A stretch of DNA of 64,000 bases. Origin: WVYX01 sp039592335 (GTDB lineage Bacteria > Gemmatimonadota > Gemmatimonadetes > Gemmatimonadales > GWC2-71-9). Both the position numbers and the translations under genes were made by a program. Under the pieces are notes generated by a model, which saw only the letters and a program-made list of their open reading frames with translations, did not search any database and had not been told where the DNA came from. Location: the NCBI GenBank assembly GCA_039592335.1, contig JBDHBX010000017.1, positions 1 to 64,000 on the forward strand, in the 5' to 3' direction. Below are positions 17,701-25,094 of this stretch, piece by piece (position 1 is the stretch's first letter; each line of letters starts with the position of its first letter).

Positions 17701-18764
17701 CCATTGCCCAGCAGGGGATCAACGGGCTCAACGTGGCCGACCTGACTCTGGATAGAAGCACGATTACCGGTGCGGGCAATGCGGTGAATGAAGGTGGGGT
17801 GCGGCTGTTTAATCTGTCGGGTACCGTCGCAGTGACGAACAGCGAGGTGACATCATCCGCCGAGCGGAACGTCTACGTGAAAAACACAGCCGGCACGCTG
17901 ACCATGGTGGTGTCCGGCAACAATCTCAGCGAGACTCAGTCATCAGGGTTCGGAGCCGACGGCCTGGAGATTGCGCTGAGTGGCTCCGCCCAGTTGGACC
18001 TCGACGTGGACAACAATGGGTTCTACCGCAACCGGACCGTTGGCCTCCAGGTCATCGCCGAGGGGAACTCGGTGGCGAACAGCGTGGATGTGACGAATAA
18101 CATCTTCAATGCCGGTACCGGAATTGGGCGGGGAATCGATTTGGCGGCGGCCAGCGACGGTCAACTGACGTTCAACGTCATCGGCAATCCGCTGATCTGG
18201 GCCGACGGCGGCACAGCGGTGAGCGTCCGCGGGTTCGGGAACAGCATGGTCCGGGGCCGCATCAACAACAATTCGGATATCCAGACAGACCGCACCTCCG
18301 GTGGCCCGAGCGGAGGACACGGAATCTCGGTGGGCGCCGAGGACCAGTCGGACATCGTGGTCGAGATCAAGGGCAACAGCGTCTCGAACATCTTCCAGGA
18401 CATCGGCGTCCAGGCGTTCTCGCGGTCGGGCACCGGGAGGCTGGACGCGACCGTCGGCAGCAACACCATCGCGCTCCAGGGAGGCGCCGCCTTCCCGCTC
18501 TACGGCATCGAGCTGCGCGCGCAGAACAACAACACCGTGTGCGGAAGCATCACCGGCAACTCGGTGACGCTGGGGAACGGCTCGGCGGTGTTTGCCGAGG
18601 CGACGTCGAACGCTAGCGCGAACGTGCAGTTGCAGGGTTTCAACACCAACGCTGCGACGACCTGGGCCAACAACGGCAATTTGCCGGTGGCCCCGGTCGT
18701 CGAATCCAACGCCGGTACGCTCGCGAGTGGTATATGCAGGACCGTTACGCATGCGCAACCCTGA
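14757..18764 (+). CDS. giant lipoprotein: Ig-like + tandem-95 cadherin-like repeats + parallel beta-helix
   Basis: 1335 residues from ATG 14757. The lipoprotein signal MKRVAPFLLAIAFNVGCQSS gives Cys17. After a unique N-terminal domain comes an Ig/Big-type domain (about 165-260, VAPSEVTIKADETQDFTATV). Three tandem-95/cadherin-like repeats (about 270-590) are marked by LLSNDDVGDPPG, LLDNDILGFPFG and VLDNDVGDG; such repeats often bind calcium. From about residue 594 (MIWFIDHAAGAGDGRLSSPF) to the end runs a long right-handed parallel beta-helix, rich in N-x-I/V turns (TVRDVDITG, GVSLDNVDITG, LTLDRSTITG, NVYVKNTAG). The layout fits a cell-surface adhesin or polysaccharide-binding protein. No catalytic pectate-lyase site was identified. 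The 66-base gap to the next plus-strand gene suggests co-transcription. Confidence 0.9.
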   Translation: MKRVAPFLLAIAFNVGCQSSSLLEPETDVVDSPEHAIADGEHVGGNPHFYWLPPLVPQPSFEGEFDPGLVVTLEICRLTDTDCEPIETFTEVPVEDDHYQLNWHTKGSGLVEGTVYRLIVRVGSEQLGFADVIALTKVPGQKKNTDPFPLKIGRTLPVKFRIEAGVVGEVLVAPSEVTIKADETQDFTATVLDLHGGPLADIAVEWSIDDPDVALLDPTAGTTDDDGQTTTTATPPEDAPTLDTPTTVRAAAQGVEGTAQLTVEESTSAPVATDDDYGTGENTTLSVAAVEGLLSNDDVGDPPGTIASFGSGSLPGDASTNPAGSTVNFGAGGSLMVNGDGSFEFTPSTDFSGPFTFEYRVQNTVGFDDGLVTIVVSMPPQAVDDGPAASSVPGDDFHTALNTALVAADGSSQDLLDNDILGFPFGEIVSFGGGDLGGTVDDNPVGSPVSGCSGDCTVQVDANGAFTFTPSNDITGLFTVDYKLENAEGSSSATVTVAVGARPDPGDDARNVTGNVSINTATIPFSVLDNDVGDGVTITVNTAGTQGDVTMDASTGTFTFDPAAGFEGTTTFDYDITNGFGAATATVTLTVADMIWFIDHAAGAGDGRLSSPFNSLAAFESANGGGGANDPEAGDHIFLYERGTAYNGPVTLLDDQRLIGQDATSSLPALTGITPAPGSAALPAMNSGNATIVEIQSSSNGIALGQNNQIHGLTIGNTSGVGISGISFGTLTVRDVDITGPGQALNLTTGDVNAIFGELSSLSGAQGIRLDGVTGGTLSHTATSSLNSHTGEAVRITGSSVGFAYGGDISNSGSGIVLSSNSGSTVDLSGTLTLTTANNAAFVATGGGTVTSTGAGSTIVTTTATPLTISSTTIGSSGLTFESISATGAPNGIMLNGAGSGGFTVTGSGSVDGSGGTIQSITNRGVEVINTDNVSLSNLALTNTPLNDGGTCTGLDNSGCNAAIYLNGVTGVSLDNVDITGTIAQQGINGLNVADLTLDRSTITGAGNAVNEGGVRLFNLSGTVAVTNSEVTSSAERNVYVKNTAGTLTMVVSGNNLSETQSSGFGADGLEIALSGSAQLDLDVDNNGFYRNRTVGLQVIAEGNSVANSVDVTNNIFNAGTGIGRGIDLAAASDGQLTFNVIGNPLIWADGGTAVSVRGFGNSMVRGRINNNSDIQTDRTSGGPSGGHGISVGAEDQSDIVVEIKGNSVSNIFQDIGVQAFSRSGTGRLDATVGSNTIALQGGAAFPLYGIELRAQNNNTVCGSITGNSVTLGNGSAVFAEATSNASANVQLQGFNTNAATTWANNGNLPVAPVVESNAGTLASGICRTVTHAQP

Positions 18765-18830
18765 GAGCGGACAGCAGCTGCCCGATGATGGACGGCGGTT
18801 TCAACTGAGCACGGTCTGCGGAGACGGCGA

Positions 18831-19142
18831 ATGGACTTGAAGGACGTGAGGCACGAGCACTTTGCGAAGCTCGTGGGTGAACGGTTTCGGGTGCCGTTGG
18901 GTGCGGACGGTGAGGTCGAGCTCGAGTTGACCGAGGCCGAGAAGTTATCCGGAGAGCGGCCGGACAATGCCCACTCGATCGTATTCAGGGGACCGCTTGA
19001 CGCGTTTCTCGAGCAGCGCACGTACGACATGGAACACGATGCTCTGGGGCGCCTCTCCATCTTCCTGGTACCGATTGCCGAGAGGAAGGAGGGGTTCCTC
19101 TATCAGGCGGTCTTCACCCGCCTCGATGAAGAGGAGGACTGA
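18831..19142 (+). CDS. DUF6916-like small protein (collar-locus partner)
   Basis: 103 residues with the layout DVRHEHFAKLVGERFRV...LELTEAEKLS...HSIVFRGPLDAFLEQRTYDM...GRLSIFLVPIAE...LYQAVFTRL. This fits the DUF6916 family as I remember it, small proteins often encoded beside tail-collar proteins; the assignment needs a profile search. ATG 18831 is preceded by GGAG at 7-8 bases. It is acidic, has no signal or TM, and is probably cytoplasmic. It converges on the GNAT gene with only 8 bases between stop codons. Function unknown; the family's gene neighbourhood suggests a chaperone or assembly role for collar proteins. Confidence 0.75.
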   Translation: MDLKDVRHEHFAKLVGERFRVPLGADGEVELELTEAEKLSGERPDNAHSIVFRGPLDAFLEQRTYDMEHDALGRLSIFLVPIAERKEGFLYQAVFTRLDEEED

Positions 19143-19150
19143 ACAGGAAA

Positions 19151-19630
19151 TCAGTCAGTCGGAAGCCACTCCATGAGGACGTAGGTCTCGAAGTCCTCGA
19201 CGACGGTGAAACCCAGCCGTTCGTAGAAGCGCAGCGCCCCGTCGTTCATCTTGTAGACCGAGTGCCGCAGCGGCTGGCCGGCTTGGCGGGCTTCGGCCTG
19301 GAGACGCTTCAGGAGGACCGTCCCGCTTCCCGCGTTGCGGTGCTCCGGAAGCAGCGCGATGTCCAGCAGACGGATCTCGTCCTCCCACCTCGCTACCCAG
19401 ATGCGACCGACCGCTTCGCCGCCGACCAGCACGATCGCGTGCTCGGAACCCGGAAAGCGACTTGCGTAGTCGGTTTGCTGGGCCATGAATTGCATCTCGA
19501 GGAACGTGCGCTTTTGCTCGTCGTCCCACTGGGTTAGCGCGAGCTCCTCTTCCCGCGTGCTGCTGTAGAGCCGGAACAGGAACTCCCGGTCTTCTTGCCC
19601 AACCGGGCGGAGGGTAATATCCACATCCAT
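19151..19630 (-). CDS. GNAT-family N-acetyltransferase
   Basis: 159 residues from ATG 19630 (a TTG at 19645 would add five). GNAT fold: first strand ITLRPVGQEDREFLFRLYSS, motif A LLDIALLPEHRNAGSGTVLL (about 86-105) whose RNAGSG pyrophosphate loop is the acetyl-CoA binding Q/RxxGxG/A, and motif B YKMNDGALRFYERLGFTVVE. It acetylates an unknown amine, presumably in the cytosol. A hairpin with a T-rich tail separates it from the collar genes upstream, but it lies on the same strand and may receive read-through. Confidence 0.9.
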   Translation of the reverse strand: MDVDITLRPVGQEDREFLFRLYSSTREEELALTQWDDEQKRTFLEMQFMAQQTDYASRFPGSEHAIVLVGGEAVGRIWVARWEDEIRLLDIALLPEHRNAGSGTVLLKRLQAEARQAGQPLRHSVYKMNDGALRFYERLGFTVVEDFETYVLMEWLPTD

Positions 19631-19642
19631 GGTCACAAGATA

Positions 19643-19670
19643 CAAGAAGAAAGCCGGGCGGATTCGCCCG
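19643..19670 (-). terminator. probable terminator after the collar genes
   Basis: On the minus strand CGGGCG-AATC-CGCCCG (complement of 19655-19670) is followed by GCTTTCTTCTTG. It lies 23 bases past the last collar stop codon. The stem is only 6 bp but GC-only. Confidence 0.55.
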
Positions 19671-19692
19671 ACCTAGGGGTATGGTCTGACGA

Positions 19693-20211
19693 TCACGGGC
19701 GACTCGGATAAACGCCAGTGAGCGCAATGGTGAAGTTGAGCGTCAGGTACGGTTGAAGATTGGTGTGCGCTTGACTGCCTCCTGCAGGGGACAAAGCCCC
19801 ATTGGCGAGTGGCACCAGGTTGCCAGCGGGACGGTAGCCGTTGCCCCCGACTGATCTGGCCAACGCGTTGCCCGCGGGGCCGGATTGATCGGCCGGGTTC
19901 GGACTCGCCGCCATCGAGTGGGTGTGGTTGGGTATCTGCGCTTCCGTGAGTGAGGCGGTGGTAAAGCCTCCAGTGGTACCTTGCTGACGCGGCGTGAGCC
20001 CGGGGCCACTGCCCGCGTGCAGGGGAGCGCGCCCCTGCAAGTTGGGAAGGCCAAGAGTGGTGCGGCCGTCACCGCCATAGATCGTCCCGATGAGTGAGAA
20101 CAGCGCGGTGTTCTGCGCGATCGGCAGCAATTGCCCGTTGCAGAACGCCCAATCCCGCGGTGCGAAGTTCAGGGCCCACATCCTGATCTCGGCTATGAAC
20201 GGCTCGGACAT
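19693..20211 (-). CDS. phage tail-collar (microcystin-dependent) protein 1
   Basis: 172 residues. ATG 20211 has AGGAG 7-8 bases upstream. The collar signature is complete: MSEPFIAEIRMW, NFAPRDWAFCNGQLLPI, the glycine-rich YGGDGRTTLGLPNLQGR, then LTEAQIPNHTHSM and a C-terminal QPYLTLNFTIALTGVYPSR. The collar domain (PF07484) caps tail fibres in phages and occurs as free-standing proteins such as MdpB. There is no signal peptide. It is the last of three tandem paralogues (11-base gap to the next), so all three are likely translated from one mRNA and may form a hetero-oligomer. Confidence 0.93.
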   Translation of the reverse strand: MSEPFIAEIRMWALNFAPRDWAFCNGQLLPIAQNTALFSLIGTIYGGDGRTTLGLPNLQGRAPLHAGSGPGLTPRQQGTTGGFTTASLTEAQIPNHTHSMAASPNPADQSGPAGNALARSVGGNGYRPAGNLVPLANGALSPAGGSQAHTNLQPYLTLNFTIALTGVYPSRP

Positions 20212-20222
20212 GGACTGTCTCC

Positions 20223-20741
20223 TCAATTCCGCGACGGGTAGACGCCGGCCAGGGCGATGATGAAGCGTATTCCCAGATACGGCATCATGTTGTCGTGCTC
20301 CTGACCTCCCCCCACGGACGTGATCGCCTGGCTTGCCATGGCAGTTGTCGGGGCTGCGTCGCTGTAGAGGTCTACGGAGGTCGACCGGGCCGTCACGTTG
20401 CCGCCAGGATTCGGCGTACTGCCCACGTCGGCTGACGCCATCAGGGCATGTGTGTGCGAGGGGAGCTGGGTCACGGCGAGGGTCACCCTCTCGGTCCCGC
20501 TCCTCTGGCCCATCGGGCGGTTGCTCAAACCCGGACCCTGGCCCATGTGGACCGGGACCCGTCCCCGCAAATCGGGCAGCCCGAAAGTGGTTCTTCCGTC
20601 ACCGCCGTAGGTCGTTCCCAACAGCGAGAACAGCGCATCGTTCTGCGACACGGCGATGAGCTGCCCGTCGCAGAACGCGAAATTGCGCGGGGCGAAGTTG
20701 CCGGCAAAGATCCTGATCTCGCCCACGAATGGCTCAGCCAC
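20223..20741 (-). CDS. phage tail-collar (microcystin-dependent) protein 2
   Basis: 172 residues, GTG start at 20741 with GAGAGG 8-9 bases before it. Motifs parallel the neighbours: AEPFVGEIRIFAGNFAPRNF, AFCDGQLIAVSQNDALFSLL, YGGDGRTTFGLPDLRGR, VTQLPSHTHALMAS, and the C-terminal MPYLGIRFIIALAGVYPSR. The region between the His-Thr-His motif and the C-terminus differs strongly among the three copies (here VTARSTSVDLYSDAAPTTAM). That is what is expected if the outer tip of each subunit recognises something different while the trimer base is conserved. Confidence 0.93.
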   Translation of the reverse strand: MAEPFVGEIRIFAGNFAPRNFAFCDGQLIAVSQNDALFSLLGTTYGGDGRTTFGLPDLRGRVPVHMGQGPGLSNRPMGQRSGTERVTLAVTQLPSHTHALMASADVGSTPNPGGNVTARSTSVDLYSDAAPTTAMASQAITSVGGGQEHDNMMPYLGIRFIIALAGVYPSRN

Positions 20742-20753
20742 GGTGATTGCCTC

Positions 20754-21254
20754 TCAGTTTCGGCTCGGGAAGAGACCCTGAAGCGCGATACAGAAATTGA
20801 CCACCAGGTACGGCTGCATGTTGTTATGGGCCTGGCCGCCCACCATCCCCACCGTGCCTGGATCGAGCGATACCAGGTTCGATGGCGCGTGATAGACCTC
20901 GTTGGGTGCGCTGTCCGCAAGGACGTTACCGCTTGGTGATGGGCTTGTAGCATCGTCCTGGGATCCCATGGCCGTGTGATCATGTGACGGCATTTGGCTC
21001 ACGGTCAGGGATACGCTCTCCTGGCCCGAGTGCTGGCCTAGGCTAAAGCCGGCTCCAAAGTGGATGGGAACCCGGCCCCGCAGGTCGGGCAGGGCGAAAG
21101 TCGTGCGGCCGTCCCCTCCGTAGGTCGTGCCGAGCAGCGAGTAGAGGCTCTGAAATTGATTGATGGGCAGAACCTGTCCATCGCAGCTGGCCCAACCCCG
21201 CGGCGGGAAGTTGAATCCAAAGATGCGCACCTCGGCCAAGAACGGCTCTGACAT
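20754..21254 (-). CDS. phage tail-collar (microcystin-dependent) protein 3
   Basis: 166 residues, ATG 21254 with GAGAGG upstream. It carries MSEPFLAEVRIFGFNFPPRG, SCDGQVLPI, YGGDGRTTFALPDLRGR, VSQMPSHDHTAMGS and the C-terminal QPYLVVNFCIALQGLFPSR. First gene of the triplet and shortest because the variable segment is reduced. In phage fibres this domain binds metal through the paired His of the HTH/HDH-type motif; here the motif is HDH. No baseplate, sheath, tube or holin gene lies nearby, so this is not a phage or tailocin remnant. Confidence 0.93.
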   Translation of the reverse strand: MSEPFLAEVRIFGFNFPPRGWASCDGQVLPINQFQSLYSLLGTTYGGDGRTTFALPDLRGRVPIHFGAGFSLGQHSGQESVSLTVSQMPSHDHTAMGSQDDATSPSPSGNVLADSAPNEVYHAPSNLVSLDPGTVGMVGGQAHNNMQPYLVVNFCIALQGLFPSRN

Positions 21255-21374
21255 CAATCCTCTCCCAGTCGGTGGGCTGGCCTCACCGCGACCCTATCCC
21301 ATGGCTCCCGCGAAGCATGCCACCACGATCGCCATCCCCCCGCGACCACGCCGCCCCAGCCTCCGCACGTCGTC

Positions 21375-21725
21375 TCACCCCGCCGTCGGCGGGTCGATAT
21401 ACGAGACCTGCACATACTCCGAGTCGATGTCTCCCACGGTCTTATCGGTGAGACCTTCGTGGAACTCAACGTCCTTGCCGTCCTGCCGCACCGTGAGGTT
21501 GAACTTCTCCAGGTCGTCGTGCGCGGAGATCACGACATACACCGACTCATCGTGGTGAAACATGAACGCCCAGTATGCAGTGCTCTTGTTGACCACCTGC
21601 CGGCTGTCGGGCGCCGAGGGAACGTCAACGCAAGCGCCCAGCACAACGGCTGACGCCACCGTGGCTGCGTAGGCCAATGCCGACCGACGGGACATGCAAT
21701 GATCGGAGGGGTTGGTGGTACTCAT
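21375..21725 (-). CDS. small lipoprotein upstream of the collar triplet
   Basis: 116 residues. ATG 21725 has GGGGAG 7 bases upstream; the open frame further upstream is discarded. N-terminus MSTTNPSDHCMSRRSALAYA followed by a hydrophobic stretch and VVLGAC gives both an SRRSALA pattern resembling a twin-arginine motif and a lipobox (Cys33). The mature part (WAFMFHHDESVYVVISAHDD, then FNLTVRQDGKDVEFHEG) is a short beta-rich domain of no known family. It lies 120 bases upstream of the first collar gene on the same strand and probably heads their transcript. A periplasmic or outer-membrane anchor for the collar proteins is a guess from position only. Confidence 0.78.
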   Translation of the reverse strand: MSTTNPSDHCMSRRSALAYAATVASAVVLGACVDVPSAPDSRQVVNKSTAYWAFMFHHDESVYVVISAHDDLEKFNLTVRQDGKDVEFHEGLTDKTVGDIDSEYVQVSYIDPPTAG

Positions 21726-21986
21726 ATGGCGCTCCCCGGGATGGCCGCCAGGGCAATCTTGCCGCACGATTAATGCCGACCGTGTAGGAAGAATCAGGCA
21801 CCACATTGACGGCTTTGTCAAGGTTCTGCGCGCCGTGCTGAGGGCGGTTGCTGGCCCCAGAGCGTCATTTCCCACGGGGATGGCGCGCGATCAGATCCTG
21901 CTGCACCGGTGACCCTTGAAAGCCCCGCCCCGCTGGGCCTTTTTTCGTGCACTGTTCCCTGAGCCTCTCACAGGTAGGCGAGTCTG
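21726..21986. promoter_or_regulatory. divergent region with a terminator-like element
   Basis: A 261-base gap between the lipoprotein (minus) and the methyltransferase-like gene (plus). It must hold both promoters. At 21914-21946 the sequence AAAGCCCCGCCCCGCTGGGCCTTTTTT looks like an imperfect rho-independent terminator on the plus strand with a six-T tail, although no plus-strand gene precedes it for 2.7 kb. That would fit a short untranslated transcript made here, or a leader attenuator for the gene at 21987. Confidence 0.4.
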
Positions 21987-24074
21987 ATGCAGACACAACC
22001 CTCGGGAGGGTTCGACCGCATCGCCGCGGTGCGACTGTTCGGCTACTCGTTCCTGATTCTCTTTCTCGAGCTGGCCCTGATCCGCTACGTGCCCGGCCAC
22101 GTACGGGTGTTCGGCTTCTTCCTCAACTTCGTGCTGATCGCGACGTTCCTGGGGATGGGGGTGGGCCTGCTGCGCGCCCGGCAGGCGGATCGGCTGCGCT
22201 GGCTCGGCGTGCCGGCCCTGCTGCTGCTGTTCGCCGCCGTCAGGTACTTCTCCAACGTGATCGTCGAGCCGCCCCCGCGGGGCAACGAGTACCTGTGGGG
22301 CGTGTTCTTCGACGTGGCACCCTCGGTCCAGCGCATGGGCATCGTGCCCGTCGCGATCCTGCTGTTCGGCTTGTGCGCTCTCGTGTTCGTCCCACTCGGC
22401 GCACTGCTGGGGCAGCAGTTCCGCAAGTTCCCGCCGCTGCACGCCTATTCGATCGACATCGCGGGGAGCCTGCTGGGCATCTTCGCTTTCGGGGGCACCA
22501 GCGCGCTGGGCACGCCGCCGCTCGTGTGGTTTGCGCTCGGGTGCGCCGTGTGGATCGTGCTGTCGGTGCAGTCGCGGGGGTACGCCGCCGTCGCCACCGG
22601 GACGTCGGCGGTCGTGCTGGGCCTCGTGGTGTGGACGTCGGGTCCGCAGCCGGAATACTGGTCACCCTACTACCGCATCAACGTGTTCTTCCGCGAAGGG
22701 GTGTACAACCTCGATGTGAATGGCTCGTTCCATCAGCGCATGCTGGCGCTCGACAGCGCAACGGCAGCGCAGGATCCAGCGCTGAGCGCGGTGCGCAACG
22801 ACTACCTGCGACCCCTCCGTCTCCTCGGTCGGCCCGACACGGTCCTGGTGCTGGGGGCGGGGACCGGCAACGACGTGGCGTTGTTCTTGGAGGCCGGGGC
22901 GCAGCACATCGACGCCGTGGAGATCGACCCGGTGATCCTCGCGATCGGGGAGGCCGGGCACCTGCAGCGCCCGTACGACGACCCGCGGGTCCACGTCCAC
23001 GTGGACGACGCGCGGGCCTTTCTCAAGCGCACGAAGCGGCGCTACGACGTCATCGCGCTCGGCACCCTCGACAGCCAGACGCTGCTCTCCGGGGTGAGCT
23101 CGCTGCGGCTCGACAACTACGTGTACACGGTCGAGGCGTTCGCGTCGGTGCGGGACCATCTCACCCCGGGCGGGCATCTGATCACGTATCACATGTCGCC
23201 CAGCCTGTACATCGCCAAGAAGATCCACGACGCCATCGCGGTCGCTTTCGGTGAGCCGCCGGTCGTGCTGTACGAGCCCGATTTCCGGCTGTTCAACTAC
23301 ACGTTCGTGGCTGGTCCCGGGGTGGCGCCCGAGGCGGGGACCGGATTGCCGGCGGGCGGTGACGAGCTCGAGCTGACGCTGCAGCGAGACGACTGGCCAT
23401 ATCTCTACCTGCGCAGTCGCACGATTCCAGCGCACTACCTCTGGGCGCTGCTGGGCGTGCTGGGGGTCGCCACGCTGATGGTGGGGTGGGCGGCGGGACG
23501 AGAGCTGCGCGGTGGATTCGACGGCGCGATGTTCTGCATGGGAACGGGATTCCTGCTGATCGAGACGAAGAGCGTGACCGAGATGTCGCTGCTGTTCGGC
23601 TCCACCTGGACCGTGAACCTGCTGGTGTTCTCCTCGATCCTGGTGATGATCCTGTTCGCCAACCTCATCGTGCTGCGCCGGCCGCCCCGCTCGGTGCGGC
23701 CGCTGTTTGCGGCGCTCTTTGCAGCGATCGCGCTGGCGTTCGCAGTGCCCGTGCGCAGCATGCTGCACATGACGGTGGTGGGGCAGTGGCTGGTGGGAGG
23801 GCTGCTGGTGGCGCTGCCCATCTTCTTCGCGGCGATGATCTTCGCCACGCTGTTCCGCACCCGCGCAGACTCCACGCGGGCGCTGGGTTACAACCTGCTG
23901 GGGGCGATCGCGGGGGGCGTGCTGGAGTACTCCTCCATGGTCCTGGGCGTCAAGGCGCTGTACCTGCTCGTGGCCGCGGCGTACGTCGGTGCGTACCTGT
24001 TCGCCACGCGGCGGAGCGATGCTGCTGAGCCCGCCGGGGCTGCGCAGCCACTCGCCGTGGGGGCAGCCCAGTGA
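21987..24074 (+). CDS. membrane spermidine-synthase-like SAM-fold protein
   Basis: 695 residues. About six to seven N-terminal TM segments (residues 15-215), a cytoplasmic SAM-dependent methyltransferase/spermidine-synthase-like domain (about 280-420: LGAGTGNDVALFLEAG, VEIDPVILAIGEAG, VHVDDARAFLKRTKRRYDVI, the YTVEAFASVRDHLTPGG region), and five or six C-terminal TM segments (about 470-675). Membrane proteins of this layout are called spermidine synthase-like, but whether they make polyamines is unproven. The polyamine-synthase GGGxG is changed to GAGTG, so another aminopropyl- or methyltransfer is possible. It ends 59 bases before the next gene, which may share its transcript. Confidence 0.87.
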   Translation: MQTQPSGGFDRIAAVRLFGYSFLILFLELALIRYVPGHVRVFGFFLNFVLIATFLGMGVGLLRARQADRLRWLGVPALLLLFAAVRYFSNVIVEPPPRGNEYLWGVFFDVAPSVQRMGIVPVAILLFGLCALVFVPLGALLGQQFRKFPPLHAYSIDIAGSLLGIFAFGGTSALGTPPLVWFALGCAVWIVLSVQSRGYAAVATGTSAVVLGLVVWTSGPQPEYWSPYYRINVFFREGVYNLDVNGSFHQRMLALDSATAAQDPALSAVRNDYLRPLRLLGRPDTVLVLGAGTGNDVALFLEAGAQHIDAVEIDPVILAIGEAGHLQRPYDDPRVHVHVDDARAFLKRTKRRYDVIALGTLDSQTLLSGVSSLRLDNYVYTVEAFASVRDHLTPGGHLITYHMSPSLYIAKKIHDAIAVAFGEPPVVLYEPDFRLFNYTFVAGPGVAPEAGTGLPAGGDELELTLQRDDWPYLYLRSRTIPAHYLWALLGVLGVATLMVGWAAGRELRGGFDGAMFCMGTGFLLIETKSVTEMSLLFGSTWTVNLLVFSSILVMILFANLIVLRRPPRSVRPLFAALFAAIALAFAVPVRSMLHMTVVGQWLVGGLLVALPIFFAAMIFATLFRTRADSTRALGYNLLGAIAGGVLEYSSMVLGVKALYLLVAAAYVGAYLFATRRSDAAEPAGAAQPLAVGAAQ

Positions 24075-24133
24075 TAGCGTTGGCGAGCGGCCGTTCCCGT
24101 GACGGCTCGCGCTACTACTCCTGGGAGAGAGCC

Positions 24134-25081
24134 ATGCACGTCCGTGCCCCGCTCCTGTTTGCCGTCGCTGCTCTGCTCGGGCCTACCGAGCTCGCTGCCC
24201 AGGGCCAGAACCCGAGCCTCGCCGGCCACACGTTCGTGCCGAACACCATGGTCGAGGGACCGTTCATTGCCACCCACTTCCGCTCCCTCGTGGGCGCGGC
24301 GAGTGCGTTCGGCTACGACGTCGGAACCGTGGTGATCGACGACGACACACTGGCAGCGCTCGAGGGCAGCATGACCTGGGTGCGTGTGGAGTTCGAGCAG
24401 CGGCAGAAGGTCGCCGACTGGCTTGCGCTGGAAGCCGCGTTTTCAGCGGGCGCGCGGGTCGGCACCAACGCACAGAGCGCTCTTTCCGACGGCGTGTCGG
24501 TGGTCACGGGGTTCAAGGTCGGGGGGATCGCACGAGTGGTGCGCTCGGACAAGGTGCTCGCCTCGGCCACACTGGACCTGCGACGGTCCGGCCTCACCTT
24601 CTTGAACGTCATCGCATTCGTGGAGGAGGTCGTCGACAGCGTGGATACCGGCGGACCGCTCGACTCCATCTCACTGAGCTCCAAGAGCGGTGCCTGGCAG
24701 GGACGCGGCGGATTCCGTCTCTCCTATGCACCGGGCCGAGCCGTCGGGTTCACCGTCCTGGGCGAGGTGGGGTTCGGTCAGGATTACGCGGAGGTGGAGG
24801 ATGCTGTATGGGATGTGGATCTCGGCGCCACGGTGGATCTGAACCTCCACTCCATCGGCAAGGCGCCGTTGGGCTTTGTGGCCATGTATCGCTTCAGCAC
24901 GTTTGGCGGCGACTCAGAGTCCTCGGGTGGCGAGAATCACCAGGCGGGTTTGGGGATCTCGTATGTCGGCCGGGAGAATTTCACGGTGGGCCTCGAGCTG
25001 CAGTGGCAGTACATACCGCTGGCGGATAACGACGCACTGAACGCCGTAGGCATCGGCGTGCGGTCGCGCTACTACTTCTGA
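24134..25081 (+). CDS. exported outer-membrane-barrel-like protein
   Basis: 315 residues from ATG 24134 (GGGAGAGA 6 bases upstream). The signal peptide MHVRAPLLFAVAALLGPTEL...AAQ ends near residue 23. The mature protein alternates hydrophobic and polar residues and ends in a long run of beta strands finishing with an aromatic residue (VRSRYYF), the usual C-terminal signature for outer-membrane barrels. I do not recognise a named family. Its position right after the membrane methyltransferase-like gene is the only context. Confidence 0.78.
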   Translation: MHVRAPLLFAVAALLGPTELAAQGQNPSLAGHTFVPNTMVEGPFIATHFRSLVGAASAFGYDVGTVVIDDDTLAALEGSMTWVRVEFEQRQKVADWLALEAAFSAGARVGTNAQSALSDGVSVVTGFKVGGIARVVRSDKVLASATLDLRRSGLTFLNVIAFVEEVVDSVDTGGPLDSISLSSKSGAWQGRGGFRLSYAPGRAVGFTVLGEVGFGQDYAEVEDAVWDVDLGATVDLNLHSIGKAPLGFVAMYRFSTFGGDSESSGGENHQAGLGISYVGRENFTVGLELQWQYIPLADNDALNAVGIGVRSRYYF

Positions 25082-25094
25082 GGTCCGGCTTGCC

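Noticed and set aside
19693..21254. Prophage or tailocin
   Set aside because: Only collar proteins are present; there is no tube, sheath, baseplate, portal, capsid, lysis or integrase gene nearby.
21947..23254. 435-codon alternative frame over the membrane methyltransferase-like gene
   Set aside because: Arg/Gly/Ala-rich frame-shift shadow; the 695-residue frame has TM segments and the SAM loop.
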